Origin: Planctomycetia bacterium
Lineage (GTDB): Bacteria; Planctomycetota; Planctomycetia; Pirellulales; UBA1268
DNA length: 37,078 nt
Assembly (NCBI GenBank): GCA_009926295.1
Contig: RFPF01000003.1
Span: forward strand, 1-37,078
Direction of reading: 5' to 3'
In this document: piece after piece, positions 9,683 to 19,400 of the stretch
Layout of the letters: every line of letters begins with the position of its first letter
Position numbering within the stretch: the stretch's first letter is position 1
Translations under genes and position numbers: made by a program
The notes under the pieces: model-generated
Seen by the model: only the letters and a program-made list of their open reading frames with translations
Told to the model about the DNA's origin: nothing
Database searches by the model: none

Positions 9683-10390
9683 ATGGCACTCGCCGTCTCA
9701 GCCGACGCCCTTCGCACCCTGCACCGACTGCAGCGTCAGATGACCGACCTGCGCGAGCAGCTCGCCGCAGGGCCGCGGCAGCTCGCCGTCGGCTCGAAGC
9801 AGGTCGAGGCCGCCGAGTCGGCCCATGCCGCCACGCTCGACGAGATCAAGAAGGCCAAGATGGCGGTCGACCAGAAGCAGCTCCAGCTGCGGTCGGCCGA
9901 ATCGAAGATCCTCGACCTCGAGGCCAAGCTCAACGCCTGCAAGACCAACCGCGAGTATCAGACTCTTCGCGACCAGATCGCCGCCGACCGGATGGCGACC
10001 AAGGTGCTCGAGGATGAGATCCTCGAGGCCCTCGACCGGCTCGACACCGTGAAGCGGAACGTCGCGCCGGCCGAGGCGGAGGTCGCCGCGGCGAAGAAGC
10101 GGCTCTCGGAGACGAGGGCCAAGGTCGACGGCGAAGCGACGCGGCTCGAGGCGGAGGTCGCCCGCATCCGGGCCGACCTCGATTCCGCCGAGAACGACCT
10201 GCCGCACGACTCCCGCGAGGTCTACCACCGGATCGTCAAGAGCAAGGGTGCCGACGCCATGGCGGCCGTCGAGGGGGAAAGCTGCGGCGGCTGCTTCCAG
10301 CAGCTGACCGGCAACATGCTCGCCGAGCTCTCGATGGGCCGCGTCGTCCCCTGCCGGGGCTGCGGCTGCCTGCTCTACGTGACCACCTAG
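9683..10390 (+). CDS. C4-type zinc-ribbon coiled-coil protein (DUF164 family-like)
   Basis: Long coiled coil then CGGCFQQLTGNMLAELSMGRVVPCRGCGCLLYV; start chosen at MALAVSADALRTLH. Confidence 0.85.
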   Translation: MALAVSADALRTLHRLQRQMTDLREQLAAGPRQLAVGSKQVEAAESAHAATLDEIKKAKMAVDQKQLQLRSAESKILDLEAKLNACKTNREYQTLRDQIAADRMATKVLEDEILEALDRLDTVKRNVAPAEAEVAAAKKRLSETRAKVDGEATRLEAEVARIRADLDSAENDLPHDSREVYHRIVKSKGADAMAAVEGESCGGCFQQLTGNMLAELSMGRVVPCRGCGCLLYVTT

Positions 10391-10462
10391 CGGGTGCCGA
10401 CGATTCGCGTCGGCGGCCCGATCCCGTTCACCAAGGACCCGTTCGTTTCCGGAAGCCCCGTC

Positions 10463-10942
10463 ATGTCAGACCGCATCCCGATGACCCGCGTCGGCTACGA
10501 CAAGCTCAAGGCCGAGATCGACCACCTCAACACCGTCGAAATGCCCAAGCTCGCGCAGCGGGTCGCGGCGGCCCGGAGCGAAGGCGACCTCAGCGAAAAC
10601 GCCGAATACCACGGCGCGCGGGAGAGCCAGGGGTTGATGCAGGCAAAGATCAATCTCCTCGCCGACAAGTTGGCCCGCGCCGTGATCGTGGAGCGGCCCA
10701 AGGAGGCGACCGACGAGGTGGTGTTCGGTGCCACGATCGTCGTCAGGGATCTGAAGTTTGGGGACGAGGAAATATTCGTGCTCGTCGGAGCCGGCGAGGA
10801 GGACTACGACGCCGGCCGGATCAACGTGGCGAGCCCTCTCGCGCAGGGCCTGCTCGGACGCCGGGTCGGCGAGAAGGTCTCGATCGACGTGCCGGCGGGC
10901 ACGATGAAGTTCGAGATCCTCGAGGTCCGTTTCGACGACTAG
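10463..10942 (+). CDS. greA: Transcription elongation factor GreA
   Basis: MSDRIPMTRVGYDKLKAEIDHLNTVEMP..ARSEGDLSENAEYHGARESQGLMQAKI...SPLAQGLLGRRVGEKVSIDVPAG. Confidence 0.95.
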   Translation: MSDRIPMTRVGYDKLKAEIDHLNTVEMPKLAQRVAAARSEGDLSENAEYHGARESQGLMQAKINLLADKLARAVIVERPKEATDEVVFGATIVVRDLKFGDEEIFVLVGAGEEDYDAGRINVASPLAQGLLGRRVGEKVSIDVPAGTMKFEILEVRFDD

Positions 10943-11670
10943 CCCGCCACCACGCCCTCCCAGAGGGCGCTGCCCACGCGCACGAGGGTGGCACCCTCGA
11001 GGATCGCGGCCTCGAAGTCGTCGCTCATCCCCATCGAGAGTTCGACGAGTTCCGCCGCGTCGCCGAGTCGCTCCCTCATCCGGTCGCGCAGCATCCGCAG
11101 CCTCGAGAACTGGCGCCGGGCGGAGTCCACGGTTTCGTCAGGAACGCTCGCCATGCCCATGAGTCCACGCACGCGGACGTGGGCCAGCCCGGCGAGCGCG
11201 GCCAGCAACGGCTCCGCCTCCGTCTCCGCCACGCCCGTGCGTCCCGGATCGCCGGCGAGGTTCACCTCCACGAGGACGTCGCAGGGCCTGCCGAGGAGTG
11301 ATGCCTCCTCCTCGATGGCCTCGGCCAGCCTCAGGCTGTCGAGCGAGTGGATCAGCGAGACGAGCCCGACCGTGCGGCGCACCTTGTTCCGTTGCAGGTG
11401 GCCGACGAGGTGCCAGCGCGGCGGCGGATCGAGACCCTCTAGCGCGGAGGCTTTCGCCCACAGGGCCTGCGGCCTGCTTTCCGCGAGGTCGGTACACCCG
11501 GCCGCGAGCAGCCGGGCGGCCCAGTCCGGCGACACGTACTTCGTCACGCCCACGAGGCTCACGGAGGCGGGGTCGCGCCCGGCCCTGCCGCAGGCGTCGG
11601 CGATCCGCCCCCGGACCGCGTCGAGATTCGCCCGGAGCCCCGCCATGGAGATGTCGTTCACGGGATTCAT
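10939..11670 (-). CDS. YggS family pyridoxal phosphate-binding protein
   Basis: SLVGVTKYVS...WHLVGHLQRNKVR...EVNLAGDPGRTG...RVRGLMGMA...LSMGMSDDFEAAILEGATLVRVGSALWE; start taken at MNPVNDISMAGLRANL. Confidence 0.93.
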   Translation of the reverse strand: MNPVNDISMAGLRANLDAVRGRIADACGRAGRDPASVSLVGVTKYVSPDWAARLLAAGCTDLAESRPQALWAKASALEGLDPPPRWHLVGHLQRNKVRRTVGLVSLIHSLDSLRLAEAIEEEASLLGRPCDVLVEVNLAGDPGRTGVAETEAEPLLAALAGLAHVRVRGLMGMASVPDETVDSARRQFSRLRMLRDRMRERLGDAAELVELSMGMSDDFEAAILEGATLVRVGSALWEGVVAG

Positions 11671-11690
11671 CGCCCCGGCGACTGGCGCGC

Positions 11691-13511
11691 CTACTCGATT
11701 TCGAGCGTTCGCGACACCACGCCGTCCCCACCGATGCGGCCGACGAGGAACTCGCACGACAGGTTGCAGCCCAGCACGCTCCGGTTCCTCGGCAGGTCGA
11801 GGGATCGATAGAGCAGCCACTGCTCGAGCCCCGACTGCACTCGGAACCCGGCCGCCTGGTGGCGGGGCAGGTTCCGCCTCGTGTCGGCCACGGTGAGTTG
11901 TCGCCAGGTGAGCGGTCGCCCGATCCTCGCAGGGCGGCAGTCGAGCCAGAGGGGAGAGTAGAGCCGTCCGCCCGGCGAATCCTGACGCAGGACGAGCCTG
12001 CCATCCCCGGCCTCGAGCCCACCCGCCGCCGGGGCCGCGGTCCATTCAGGCAGCGCCAGCGGCAGGGCGAGGAGCCGCATCGTCGTATCGTAAACGACGA
12101 CCTCCCGCGTTTCCTCGGCGGTCTCCGCCTCCAGCGCGCTTCCGAGCGAAATCCCCGACTCGATCCGCAGCGGCGCGGCACACGGGCCGGCCGTGGTCGT
12201 GATCGCATCGGCCAGCAGCACGACGGCGTCGCGAGCGAGAACCACGACCTGCCGCTCGAGCCTCAGATCCCCTCCGAGCGGCGCCGTGATCTCGAGGAAC
12301 GCCGCCTTGCGGTCCGACTCGAAGCCCGACACGGTCCAGGGGCCCTCCGCCTCGAGGGGCCGACCGTCGCACCAGACGCGCCACGACCACGGGCCGTCGA
12401 CCAGCAGCCTGTCGCCCGTCGCCACCTCGAGCCGCGGCACCGACTCCCGATAGTCCACCAGCACCCGCACGGAGTCGCGTTGCCAGCCGGTGCGGATCAC
12501 CGCCGTGGCGGAGTCGGCTGCGTGGAGGTCGCGTGGGAGGAGCCGCTTCGCCCTGCGCGAATCGATCTTCCGCGGCGGCTTGCGGAGCGCCGCCGCCGTG
12601 CGCGCGATGGCGCCCCGCTCGCCTTGGGCGGCATCGAGCAGCGGTTGAGAACACGACGCCGGCAGACGCCCCGCACCGGTGAGCGTGCGGCCGTGCCCGC
12701 CGAGCAGCCGCAGGGCCATGACCAGCGCCACCCGCCAGCGTTTTTCCGTGGCCTCGTCCCACGGCTCCGGTCCGCCGGTGGCGGCGGCCGCCTCGCGGAA
12801 CGCCGTCCAGCGCACGACCCTCTCGACGACTGCCGCCGAGCCGAGCGGCTCTCCGGAGATCGCCACCGCGCCGTCGTTCGAGACGAGCCTGCCGATCTCC
12901 TCGGCGAGCGCCGCGTTGGCGTCCCCCTCCAGGCACCGGCACGCCTCGATGTCGCGAAACAGCCGCGCGAGGGTCACCACGAAACGCGCCGGGGTGGTGT
13001 CGCGTGCCCGCAGGTCGTCAGATCCCTGCCGTGCGATCTTGACGAGTCGCTCGAGCAGTCCGCCCGCCGAGCCGCCCGCCCTCCGGGTGCGGGCGAGCCA
13101 CGCGAGCCCCCACGTCGCTGCCTCGCACGACAGCCAGCCCTCCTGCGGAGAGGCGCCGCACCGGGGGTCGTCGAGGCACTCCCCGAGCAGCCCCTCGATG
13201 AACGCGATCCCGCGCACGTCACGCGAGCCGTGGGCCACGAGCCGCGCGAGCCGGCGCAGCCGCCGCCGCCCCGGCAGCGATTCGCTCAGTTCCGCGAGCA
13301 CGCCGATCCTGCGGGCGGCAGCGCGGGCCTTGACCTTCATCGGCTGGCCGGCGTTCGGGGCCGAGGTCCGGCGGCTCGCCGTTGTGGAAGCGAGACCTGC
13401 GGCCGCGGCGGTCCGGTCGGCGGACGCCTTCCCCGGCCGGGCGGCCTCGGCCTCGCGGCCGGATGCTCGGCGGTTCCGACGGCGCTGGTCATCCTTCTTC
13501 GTCGCGGGCAT
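11691..13511 (-). CDS. Conserved hypothetical protein, possibly heparinase II/III-like C-terminal region
   Basis: 606 aa open frame; basic low-complexity N-terminus (true start may be the internal ATG at 13340, MKVKARAAARRIGV); beta-rich C-terminus resembling heparinase II/III-like proteins, a weak family call. Confidence 0.6.
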   Translation of the reverse strand: MPATKKDDQRRRNRRASGREAEAARPGKASADRTAAAAGLASTTASRRTSAPNAGQPMKVKARAAARRIGVLAELSESLPGRRRLRRLARLVAHGSRDVRGIAFIEGLLGECLDDPRCGASPQEGWLSCEAATWGLAWLARTRRAGGSAGGLLERLVKIARQGSDDLRARDTTPARFVVTLARLFRDIEACRCLEGDANAALAEEIGRLVSNDGAVAISGEPLGSAAVVERVVRWTAFREAAAATGGPEPWDEATEKRWRVALVMALRLLGGHGRTLTGAGRLPASCSQPLLDAAQGERGAIARTAAALRKPPRKIDSRRAKRLLPRDLHAADSATAVIRTGWQRDSVRVLVDYRESVPRLEVATGDRLLVDGPWSWRVWCDGRPLEAEGPWTVSGFESDRKAAFLEITAPLGGDLRLERQVVVLARDAVVLLADAITTTAGPCAAPLRIESGISLGSALEAETAEETREVVVYDTTMRLLALPLALPEWTAAPAAGGLEAGDGRLVLRQDSPGGRLYSPLWLDCRPARIGRPLTWRQLTVADTRRNLPRHQAAGFRVQSGLEQWLLYRSLDLPRNRSVLGCNLSCEFLVGRIGGDGVVSRTLEIE

Positions 13512-13613
13512 GTGGCGTCACCGTGGGAAACTGGGGGAGGACCCTTCTGCGGACGGCCGTGACCGCGGTATGGTAGCGGAGGTTCTGATCCTCATCCACG
13601 GGCTGCCGCCGAG

Positions 13614-14303
13614 ATGTGCCTCCGCCGCCGACGCCTGCTCGTGCTGGGACTGACGCTGGCCGCGGCGGCACTCCTGCCGGTGCGGGCGTGGAGCGAGCCC
13701 GCCGATCTGCATCCCGAGCTCAAGCGGCTTTCCCCGGCCGAGGAGGTCTGGGTCGATCGCAATCGCGGGGAAGTGGTCGTCGGGGGACGGATCGCGCTCG
13801 ATCGCGGCCCCATCGAGTTCTTCGCCTGTCCCGAAGGCACGAAGGAACACGAGTCGATCGTCGCCACCCGGGCCTCGGCCCGGCTGATCCACGCCGCCCT
13901 GCTCGCCGTCGGCCTCGTGCCGGGAAAACCGGTCTCGTTCGATCCCGCCTACGTGGCGGCCTCGGGGCCCCGTGTCCGCATCCGCATCCGCTGGAAGGCT
14001 GCCGACGGCACCACCAACACGATCGACGCCCGCACGTGGGTCCGTGACGTCAGGACGGATAAACCGCTCGACGCCGACTGGGTGTTCGCGGGCAGCAGTT
14101 TCTGGACCGATCCCGCCGACGGCACCGAGTATTACCAGGCCGATGGGGGCGACCTCGTCTGCGTCTCGAACTTCCCCACCGCCATGATCGACCTCCCGGT
14201 GGAAAGTTCGCAGTCGAACGAGGCGCTGCTCTTCGAGGCCTTCGCGGGCCGTGTGCCGCCGCGCGGCACCTCCGTCGAGATGGTGCTCTCGGCGGCGCCA
14301 TGA
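13614..14303 (+). CDS. YdjY domain-containing secreted protein
   Basis: Signal peptide, then EVWVDRNRGEVVVGGRIALDRGPIEFFACPEGTKEHESIVATRASARLIHAALLAVGLVPGKP. Confidence 0.85.
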   Translation: MCLRRRRLLVLGLTLAAAALLPVRAWSEPADLHPELKRLSPAEEVWVDRNRGEVVVGGRIALDRGPIEFFACPEGTKEHESIVATRASARLIHAALLAVGLVPGKPVSFDPAYVAASGPRVRIRIRWKAADGTTNTIDARTWVRDVRTDKPLDADWVFAGSSFWTDPADGTEYYQADGGDLVCVSNFPTAMIDLPVESSQSNEALLFEAFAGRVPPRGTSVEMVLSAAP

Positions 14304-14318
14304 GCCTTCCCGCCGGCC

Positions 14319-15167
14319 CTACCCGATGCGGCAGTGCGCCAGAATGTCTGCGGCGTTCGCCGCATACCCGGTGTAAAACGGCCCGAATTCCGCATATCGA
14401 GCGCTCGCCTCGTCGAACCTCATCGTGTACACGATGTCCTTGAGGAAGTCGGGACGCCGCGCCCAGAGCGTGACGCCCCACTCCCAGTCGTCGAGGCCGA
14501 CGCTCACGGTGATGAGCTGCGTGACGCGGCCGCCGAACGACATCCCGGTGCGACCGTGCTCGGCCATCAGCCGGCTGCGGTCCTCGAACGGCAGCAGGAA
14601 CCAGTTCTCCCCAACCTCGCGCTTCTTGTTCATCGGGTAGAAGCAGGCGTTCGGCCAGGGCGGCAGGTCGGGCTCGATCCGCGCCTTCCGCATCGCCGGC
14701 TCCCTGGCGGCGTAGCCCTGCACCTTCGCCTTGTAGGCCGCGCCGTCGGGCGACTCGCCCTCGTCCACGAGTCGCTTGGCGTACTGCTCGACGTTCGGTA
14801 CGTACTCGCTCACCTCGGTGAGGCCGACGAACGAGTAGGTCGGCACGACCACCGACCCGAGGCCTCCGGAGAGCAGCCGCTGATGGACTCCCTCGACCAC
14901 CATGGGCGAGGGATCCATGGCCACGACGCCGAAGTCGGCCTTGTGGCCCGCCACGATCCATGCCTGGAGCCGCCGCGGCGCGTCGGATGCGGCCGGGTCG
15001 AGGACCGCGGCGAACCTCCGCCTCACGTCTTCGAGGCCCGCCACGCTCAGCTTCCCGAGCCGGCCGCGGTCGAAGGAGTAGAAGGAGTGCGTGACGTGCC
15101 ATCCCTTCGACGGCTCCAGTGACACCTCGTCGGTCTGCGGTTCGGTTTCGGGGCGGGCGGGCTGCAT
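14319..15167 (-). CDS. hemQ: HemQ-type coproheme decarboxylase (chlorite dismutase-like family)
   Basis: HSFYSFDR..., ACFYPMNKKREVGENWFLLPFEDRSRLMAEHGRTGMSFGGRVTQLITVSVGLDDWEWGVTLWARRPDFLKDIVYTMRFDEASARYAEFGPFYTGY. Confidence 0.93.
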   Translation of the reverse strand: MQPARPETEPQTDEVSLEPSKGWHVTHSFYSFDRGRLGKLSVAGLEDVRRRFAAVLDPAASDAPRRLQAWIVAGHKADFGVVAMDPSPMVVEGVHQRLLSGGLGSVVVPTYSFVGLTEVSEYVPNVEQYAKRLVDEGESPDGAAYKAKVQGYAAREPAMRKARIEPDLPPWPNACFYPMNKKREVGENWFLLPFEDRSRLMAEHGRTGMSFGGRVTQLITVSVGLDDWEWGVTLWARRPDFLKDIVYTMRFDEASARYAEFGPFYTGYAANAADILAHCRIG

Positions 15168-15325
15168 GCGGCGAATTTCCGGAGTTTCTCGCCCGCGAAG
15201 TCTACGCCCGCGGCCCGTGCATTCCCAGTGGCGGCGCGAGGCGTGCGGCTGTCCAAGCGTCGCGTCGCCACGATAAGATTGGGGGGCAGGAACGAACCGA
15301 GTACACGCACCAGGGGAGATCGACC

Positions 15326-15598
15326 ATGGGACAGGCGATCGTCGATCCGCAGGAACTGCGGCGTTTCGCCCAGCGACTGCGGCATTTCAGCAACGAGGTC
15401 ATGACCCAGATGCAGACGGTGCAGCGGCAGCTCGCCGCCCTCGGCGCCAGTTGGCGCGACCAGGAACACCAGAAGTTCCAGGAGGAGTTCGAACAGCAGC
15501 TCAACACGTTCGGCCGATTCGTCGAATCGACGGGCGAATACGTCCCCTACCTGATCCGCAAGGCGGAGCGGGTGGAGGAATACCAGCAGCAGCGCTGA
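15326..15598 (+). CDS. WXG100 family protein (ESX/type VII-like)
   Basis: 90 aa, all-helical; turn motif LGASWRDQEHQKFQEEFEQQL between two helices, matching WXG100 length and architecture. Confidence 0.8.
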   Translation: MGQAIVDPQELRRFAQRLRHFSNEVMTQMQTVQRQLAALGASWRDQEHQKFQEEFEQQLNTFGRFVESTGEYVPYLIRKAERVEEYQQQR

Positions 15599-15609
15599 CA
15601 ACTCCCCAG

Positions 15610-16218
15610 ATGTCCACCCAGGCCGATGTCAAATCGCTCGACACGCTCGCCTTCGTGAAGGCCGCGCTCGCGGCCTACGCCCACGAGAGCGCGGGGGCCC
15701 TCGACGAGATCGAACTCGAGGGCCGCAAGGCCGTCGACTACATCACCGTCGACCAGGCGGCCTTCTGGAAGGCGGAGGTGCGGAGGTGCAACGATCTTGT
15801 GAACCAGGCGATCAAGGATCTCGAGCACTGCCGGGCCTTCAAGAAGGTGGGCGACAACCAGCCCTCCTGCGCCGAGGAGAAAAAGGCGCTGGAGAAGGCG
15901 CGGGCGAAGCTCGCCCGCGCCGAGCGAAAGGCGGAGGCCGTGCGGCGCTGGACGCCGGTCGTGCTCCAGCAGTTTCGGGAGACGTGCGTGCGTCTCGTGC
16001 ACTTTCGCGAAGTGGTCGACGTCGACTGCCCGAAGGCGATCGCCCGGGTCGAGCGGATGCTCAGGTCGCTCGAGGCGTACGGCCAGCTCTCCGGGCCACG
16101 GCCGGACTCGACCGACGCCGCCGGCGGGAGCGCGGCGGCTGTGACGCGGCAGATTGAGGAAGCCCCGTCCGGAACGTCCGCCGCGCCGGTGGTGGACGAC
16201 GCGGGGGCGGCGACATGA
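15610..16218 (+). CDS. Hypothetical helical protein of the type VII-like locus
   Basis: 202 aa starting MSTQADVKSLDTLAFVKAAL; helical, five Cys, charged coiled coil, low-complexity tail; ATGA overlap with next gene. Confidence 0.75.
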   Translation: MSTQADVKSLDTLAFVKAALAAYAHESAGALDEIELEGRKAVDYITVDQAAFWKAEVRRCNDLVNQAIKDLEHCRAFKKVGDNQPSCAEEKKALEKARAKLARAERKAEAVRRWTPVVLQQFRETCVRLVHFREVVDVDCPKAIARVERMLRSLEAYGQLSGPRPDSTDAAGGSAAAVTRQIEEAPSGTSAAPVVDDAGAAT

Positions 16219-16451
16219 AGCACTTCGACCTGTCCAGTGGAGCGGCGAAGATGGCGCTGGCCCTCAAGCAGCTCGACCTGAAGTGGGAGACTGCCAAGGA
16301 GACCTGGAACGACTCCACCAGCAAGGCCTTCCACAAGGAGCACATCGAGCCGCTGATGCCCGAGGTCAAGCAGACGCTCGAGGCGGTGGGGCGGCTCGCA
16401 GAGGTGCTGGCCCGGGCTGCCCGCGACGTGAGCGACCAATTCGATGGCTGA
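16215..16451 (+). CDS. Small WXG100-like helical protein (78 aa)
   Basis: MKHFDLSSGAAKMALALKQLDLKWETAKETWNDSTSKAFHKEHIEPLMPEVKQTLEAVGRLAEVLARAARDVSDQFDG: helix - W-N-D turn - helix; overlaps both neighbouring ORFs. Confidence 0.7.
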   Translation: MKHFDLSSGAAKMALALKQLDLKWETAKETWNDSTSKAFHKEHIEPLMPEVKQTLEAVGRLAEVLARAARDVSDQFDG

Positions 16452-19400
16452 AGCCCCCGCCGAACCGGCTCCCGACACCCCCTACGATCGCGACGTGCTC
16501 CGGGCACAGATGGCGACGCTGCGCAGCGAGGCTGCGGCCCGGGCGAAGCTCGAGAACGAGATCGCGGCGGAACACGAGGCCGAACGCACCGCGGCCCAAG
16601 CCGACTCCGACCAGAAGCTCGCTGCGACCCGCGAGAAATATGCGCGGGAGATCGACGCCACCCGGCGGGAGTACGAAACGGTGCTCCAGAAGGTGGCGGC
16701 CCAAGCCGCAGCCGAGCAGAAGAAGCTCGACGAGCAGCGCAAGGGCTTCGCCGCCACGATCCTCCGCACCTGCGCCGCCCAGGAGAAGCAGCTCAAGGAC
16801 GACGACCAGTTCGAGGACTCGACGTTCCGCGACACCTGGAAGGACAAGCGCAAGGAACCCAACCAACGCCACGCCCGGGCGGAGAAGGAACTCACCCGCA
16901 CGCTCGCGCAGCTCGACGAGGCGGACCACAAGAGCCTCCAGGCGCTGGCCGGATGGCGGATCACCCCGCCGCCCGAGCCCGGCGACCAGGCTTCACTCGA
17001 CTCCTCGGCCCCGCTCGAATCATCCCCGCCGGCCGGAGACGTGCTCGCACAGCTCGAGCGGCTTCGGGCGGAAATCGTCGAGGCGGCCGCCGCGCTCTGC
17101 GGCCTCGCCACGGCTCGCACGGCGTTCTCCGGGGGCACCCTGGGCGCGGCGATCGTCCTGCCGATCGTCGCCGCTCTCGCCGCCGCTGCGGCAACCTTCT
17201 TCCTCGTGCCCGGCGACATGCAGCTCCGGTCGATCGTGGCGGGCACCGTCGCACTCCTCGTCGCGGGACTCGGCGCCGGACTGTCCGTGGTGCTGGTCGG
17301 GAGGCTGCGGAAGCGGGCTCGGGCGGAGGCCGTCGACCTGCGGGCGAGGCTCGGCGGCGAGATCACCCGCGCCCGCCGCCTGCACGCCGCGGGCCTCCAA
17401 TTCATCAAGGCCCGGCGCGACGACCAGGCCCGCGAACTCGAGGAGCGGTTCAATCGCGAGGTCGCCGAGCGGGCCGCCGTGCTGCAGGCGAAGCTCGCGG
17501 AGGCCGTCGCCCGAAAGGACAAGCAGTCGGCCGAACTCGAGGCGAAGTACCATGCGAAGGTCGCCGAGATCGCCCGCAAGCGGGATTCCTCGAAGCAGGC
17601 CGCCGAAGCGAAGTATCCACCCCGCTTGGCGGCCCTCGAGACCGGCTGCCGGGAGGATCTCGCCCGCCTCGAGTCGGCCAAAGTGGAGCGGCTGGCAGCC
17701 GCGGACGCCCGCCGTGACCAGCGCTGGCGGGAGATGACGGACCGCTGGCGTGAGGCCCGCACCTCGACGGCTGCGGTGTACGAGGAGGTGAGCCGCATCG
17801 ACGCCGAGGCGTTTCGTGGCTGGGAGGCCCTTGCCGACGAGGCCACCCCGCTGCCGGTCGCCTGCCCGCAGGGCCTGCGGTTCGGAACCCAGTCGCTGAC
17901 GCTCGAAAAGGTTCCCGGAGGCGTCTCGCCGCATGCCGAGCTGAACGCGTTCGGACCGGTATCGTGGACACAGCCGGCACTCGTGCCCTTTCCACGCCAC
18001 GCATCCCTCCTCATCAAGACGACGGCCGACCAGAAGGAGACGGCGTCGGCCATGATGCAGGCCCTCATGCTCCGCATCGCCAGCGGCATCCCGGCCGGGC
18101 AGAGCCGCTTCACGATCATCGACCCGCTCGGCCTCGGCAAGCAGTTTGCAGGCTTCATGCATCTCGCCGATCACGACGAACTGCTCGTCACCAGCCGCAT
18201 CTGGACGGAGCCGCAGCAGATCGAGCAGCGGCTCGCCGACATCACCGAACAGATGGAGGTGGTCATCCAGAAGTACCTCCGCAACGAATACGAGTCGATC
18301 GGGGACTACAACGCCGATGCCGAGGTGCCGGAGCCCTACCGATTCGTGGCCGTCGCCAATTTTCCCGCGAACTTCACGGAAACGAGCGCCCGGCGGTTGG
18401 CGAGCATCGCGGCCAGCGGCGCCCGCTGCGGCGTCTACCTCGTCCTCTCGGTCGACACGAAGGCGGCGCTGCCGTCCGACTTCAGCCTTGCCGACGTCGA
18501 GAAGCACTCCACGACGCTCGTCCTCAAGGACGGCACGTTCACGTGGACCGACCCGGAATTCTCCAGGTGGCCGCTGACCGTCGAGCAGGCGCCGTCCGAC
18601 GAGGTGTTCACGCAGATCATCCAGCGGGTGGGGAAGGCCGCCAAGGCGGCCAAGCGGGTGGAGGTGCCCTTCGACCGCGTCGCGCCGAAGGAGGAGGACT
18701 GGTGGAAGGGGAGCACGGCGAGCGAGGTGCTCGCGCCGCTCGGCCCGGCCGGGGCGAAGAAGCTGCAATACCTCAAGCTCGGCAAGGGCACGAGCCAGCA
18801 CGTGCTCATCGCCGGCAAGACGGGCTCCGGAAAATCGACGCTGATGCACGCCATGATCACGAGCCTGGCGTTGCAATACAGCCCCAACGAGATCCAGTTC
18901 TACCTCATCGACTTCAAGAAGGGCGTCGAATTCAAGCTCTACGACCACTACAAGCTGCCGCACGCCCGGGTGATCGCGATCGAGAGCGAGCGCGAGTTCG
19001 GGCTCTCGGTGCTCGAGCAGCTCGACCGCGAGCTCAAGCGCCGCGGCGACCTGTTCCGCGACCTCGCCGTGCAGGACGTGGCTGGGTTTCGCGCCACCGG
19101 CCACGCCGACCCGATGCCGCGGATCCTCCTCATCATCGACGAGTTCCAGGAAATCTTCGTCGAGGACGACAAGTTGGCGCAGGAGGCGGCCCTGATCCTC
19201 GACCGGCTGGTGCGTCAGGGCCGTGCGTTCGGCATGCACGTGCTCCTCGGGTCGCAGACGCTCGGCGGCTCCTACAGCCTCCCCCGCGCCACGATGGGGC
19301 AGATGGCGGTGCGGGTAGCGCTGCAGTGCAACGAAGCCGACTCCAGCCTGATCCTCTCGGAGGACAACACGGCGGCCAGGCTGCTCACGCGGCCGGGCGA

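Noticed and set aside
11298-13562. 754-aa plus-strand ORF
   Set aside because: Arg/Pro-rich shadow of the heparinase-like minus-strand gene and YggS.
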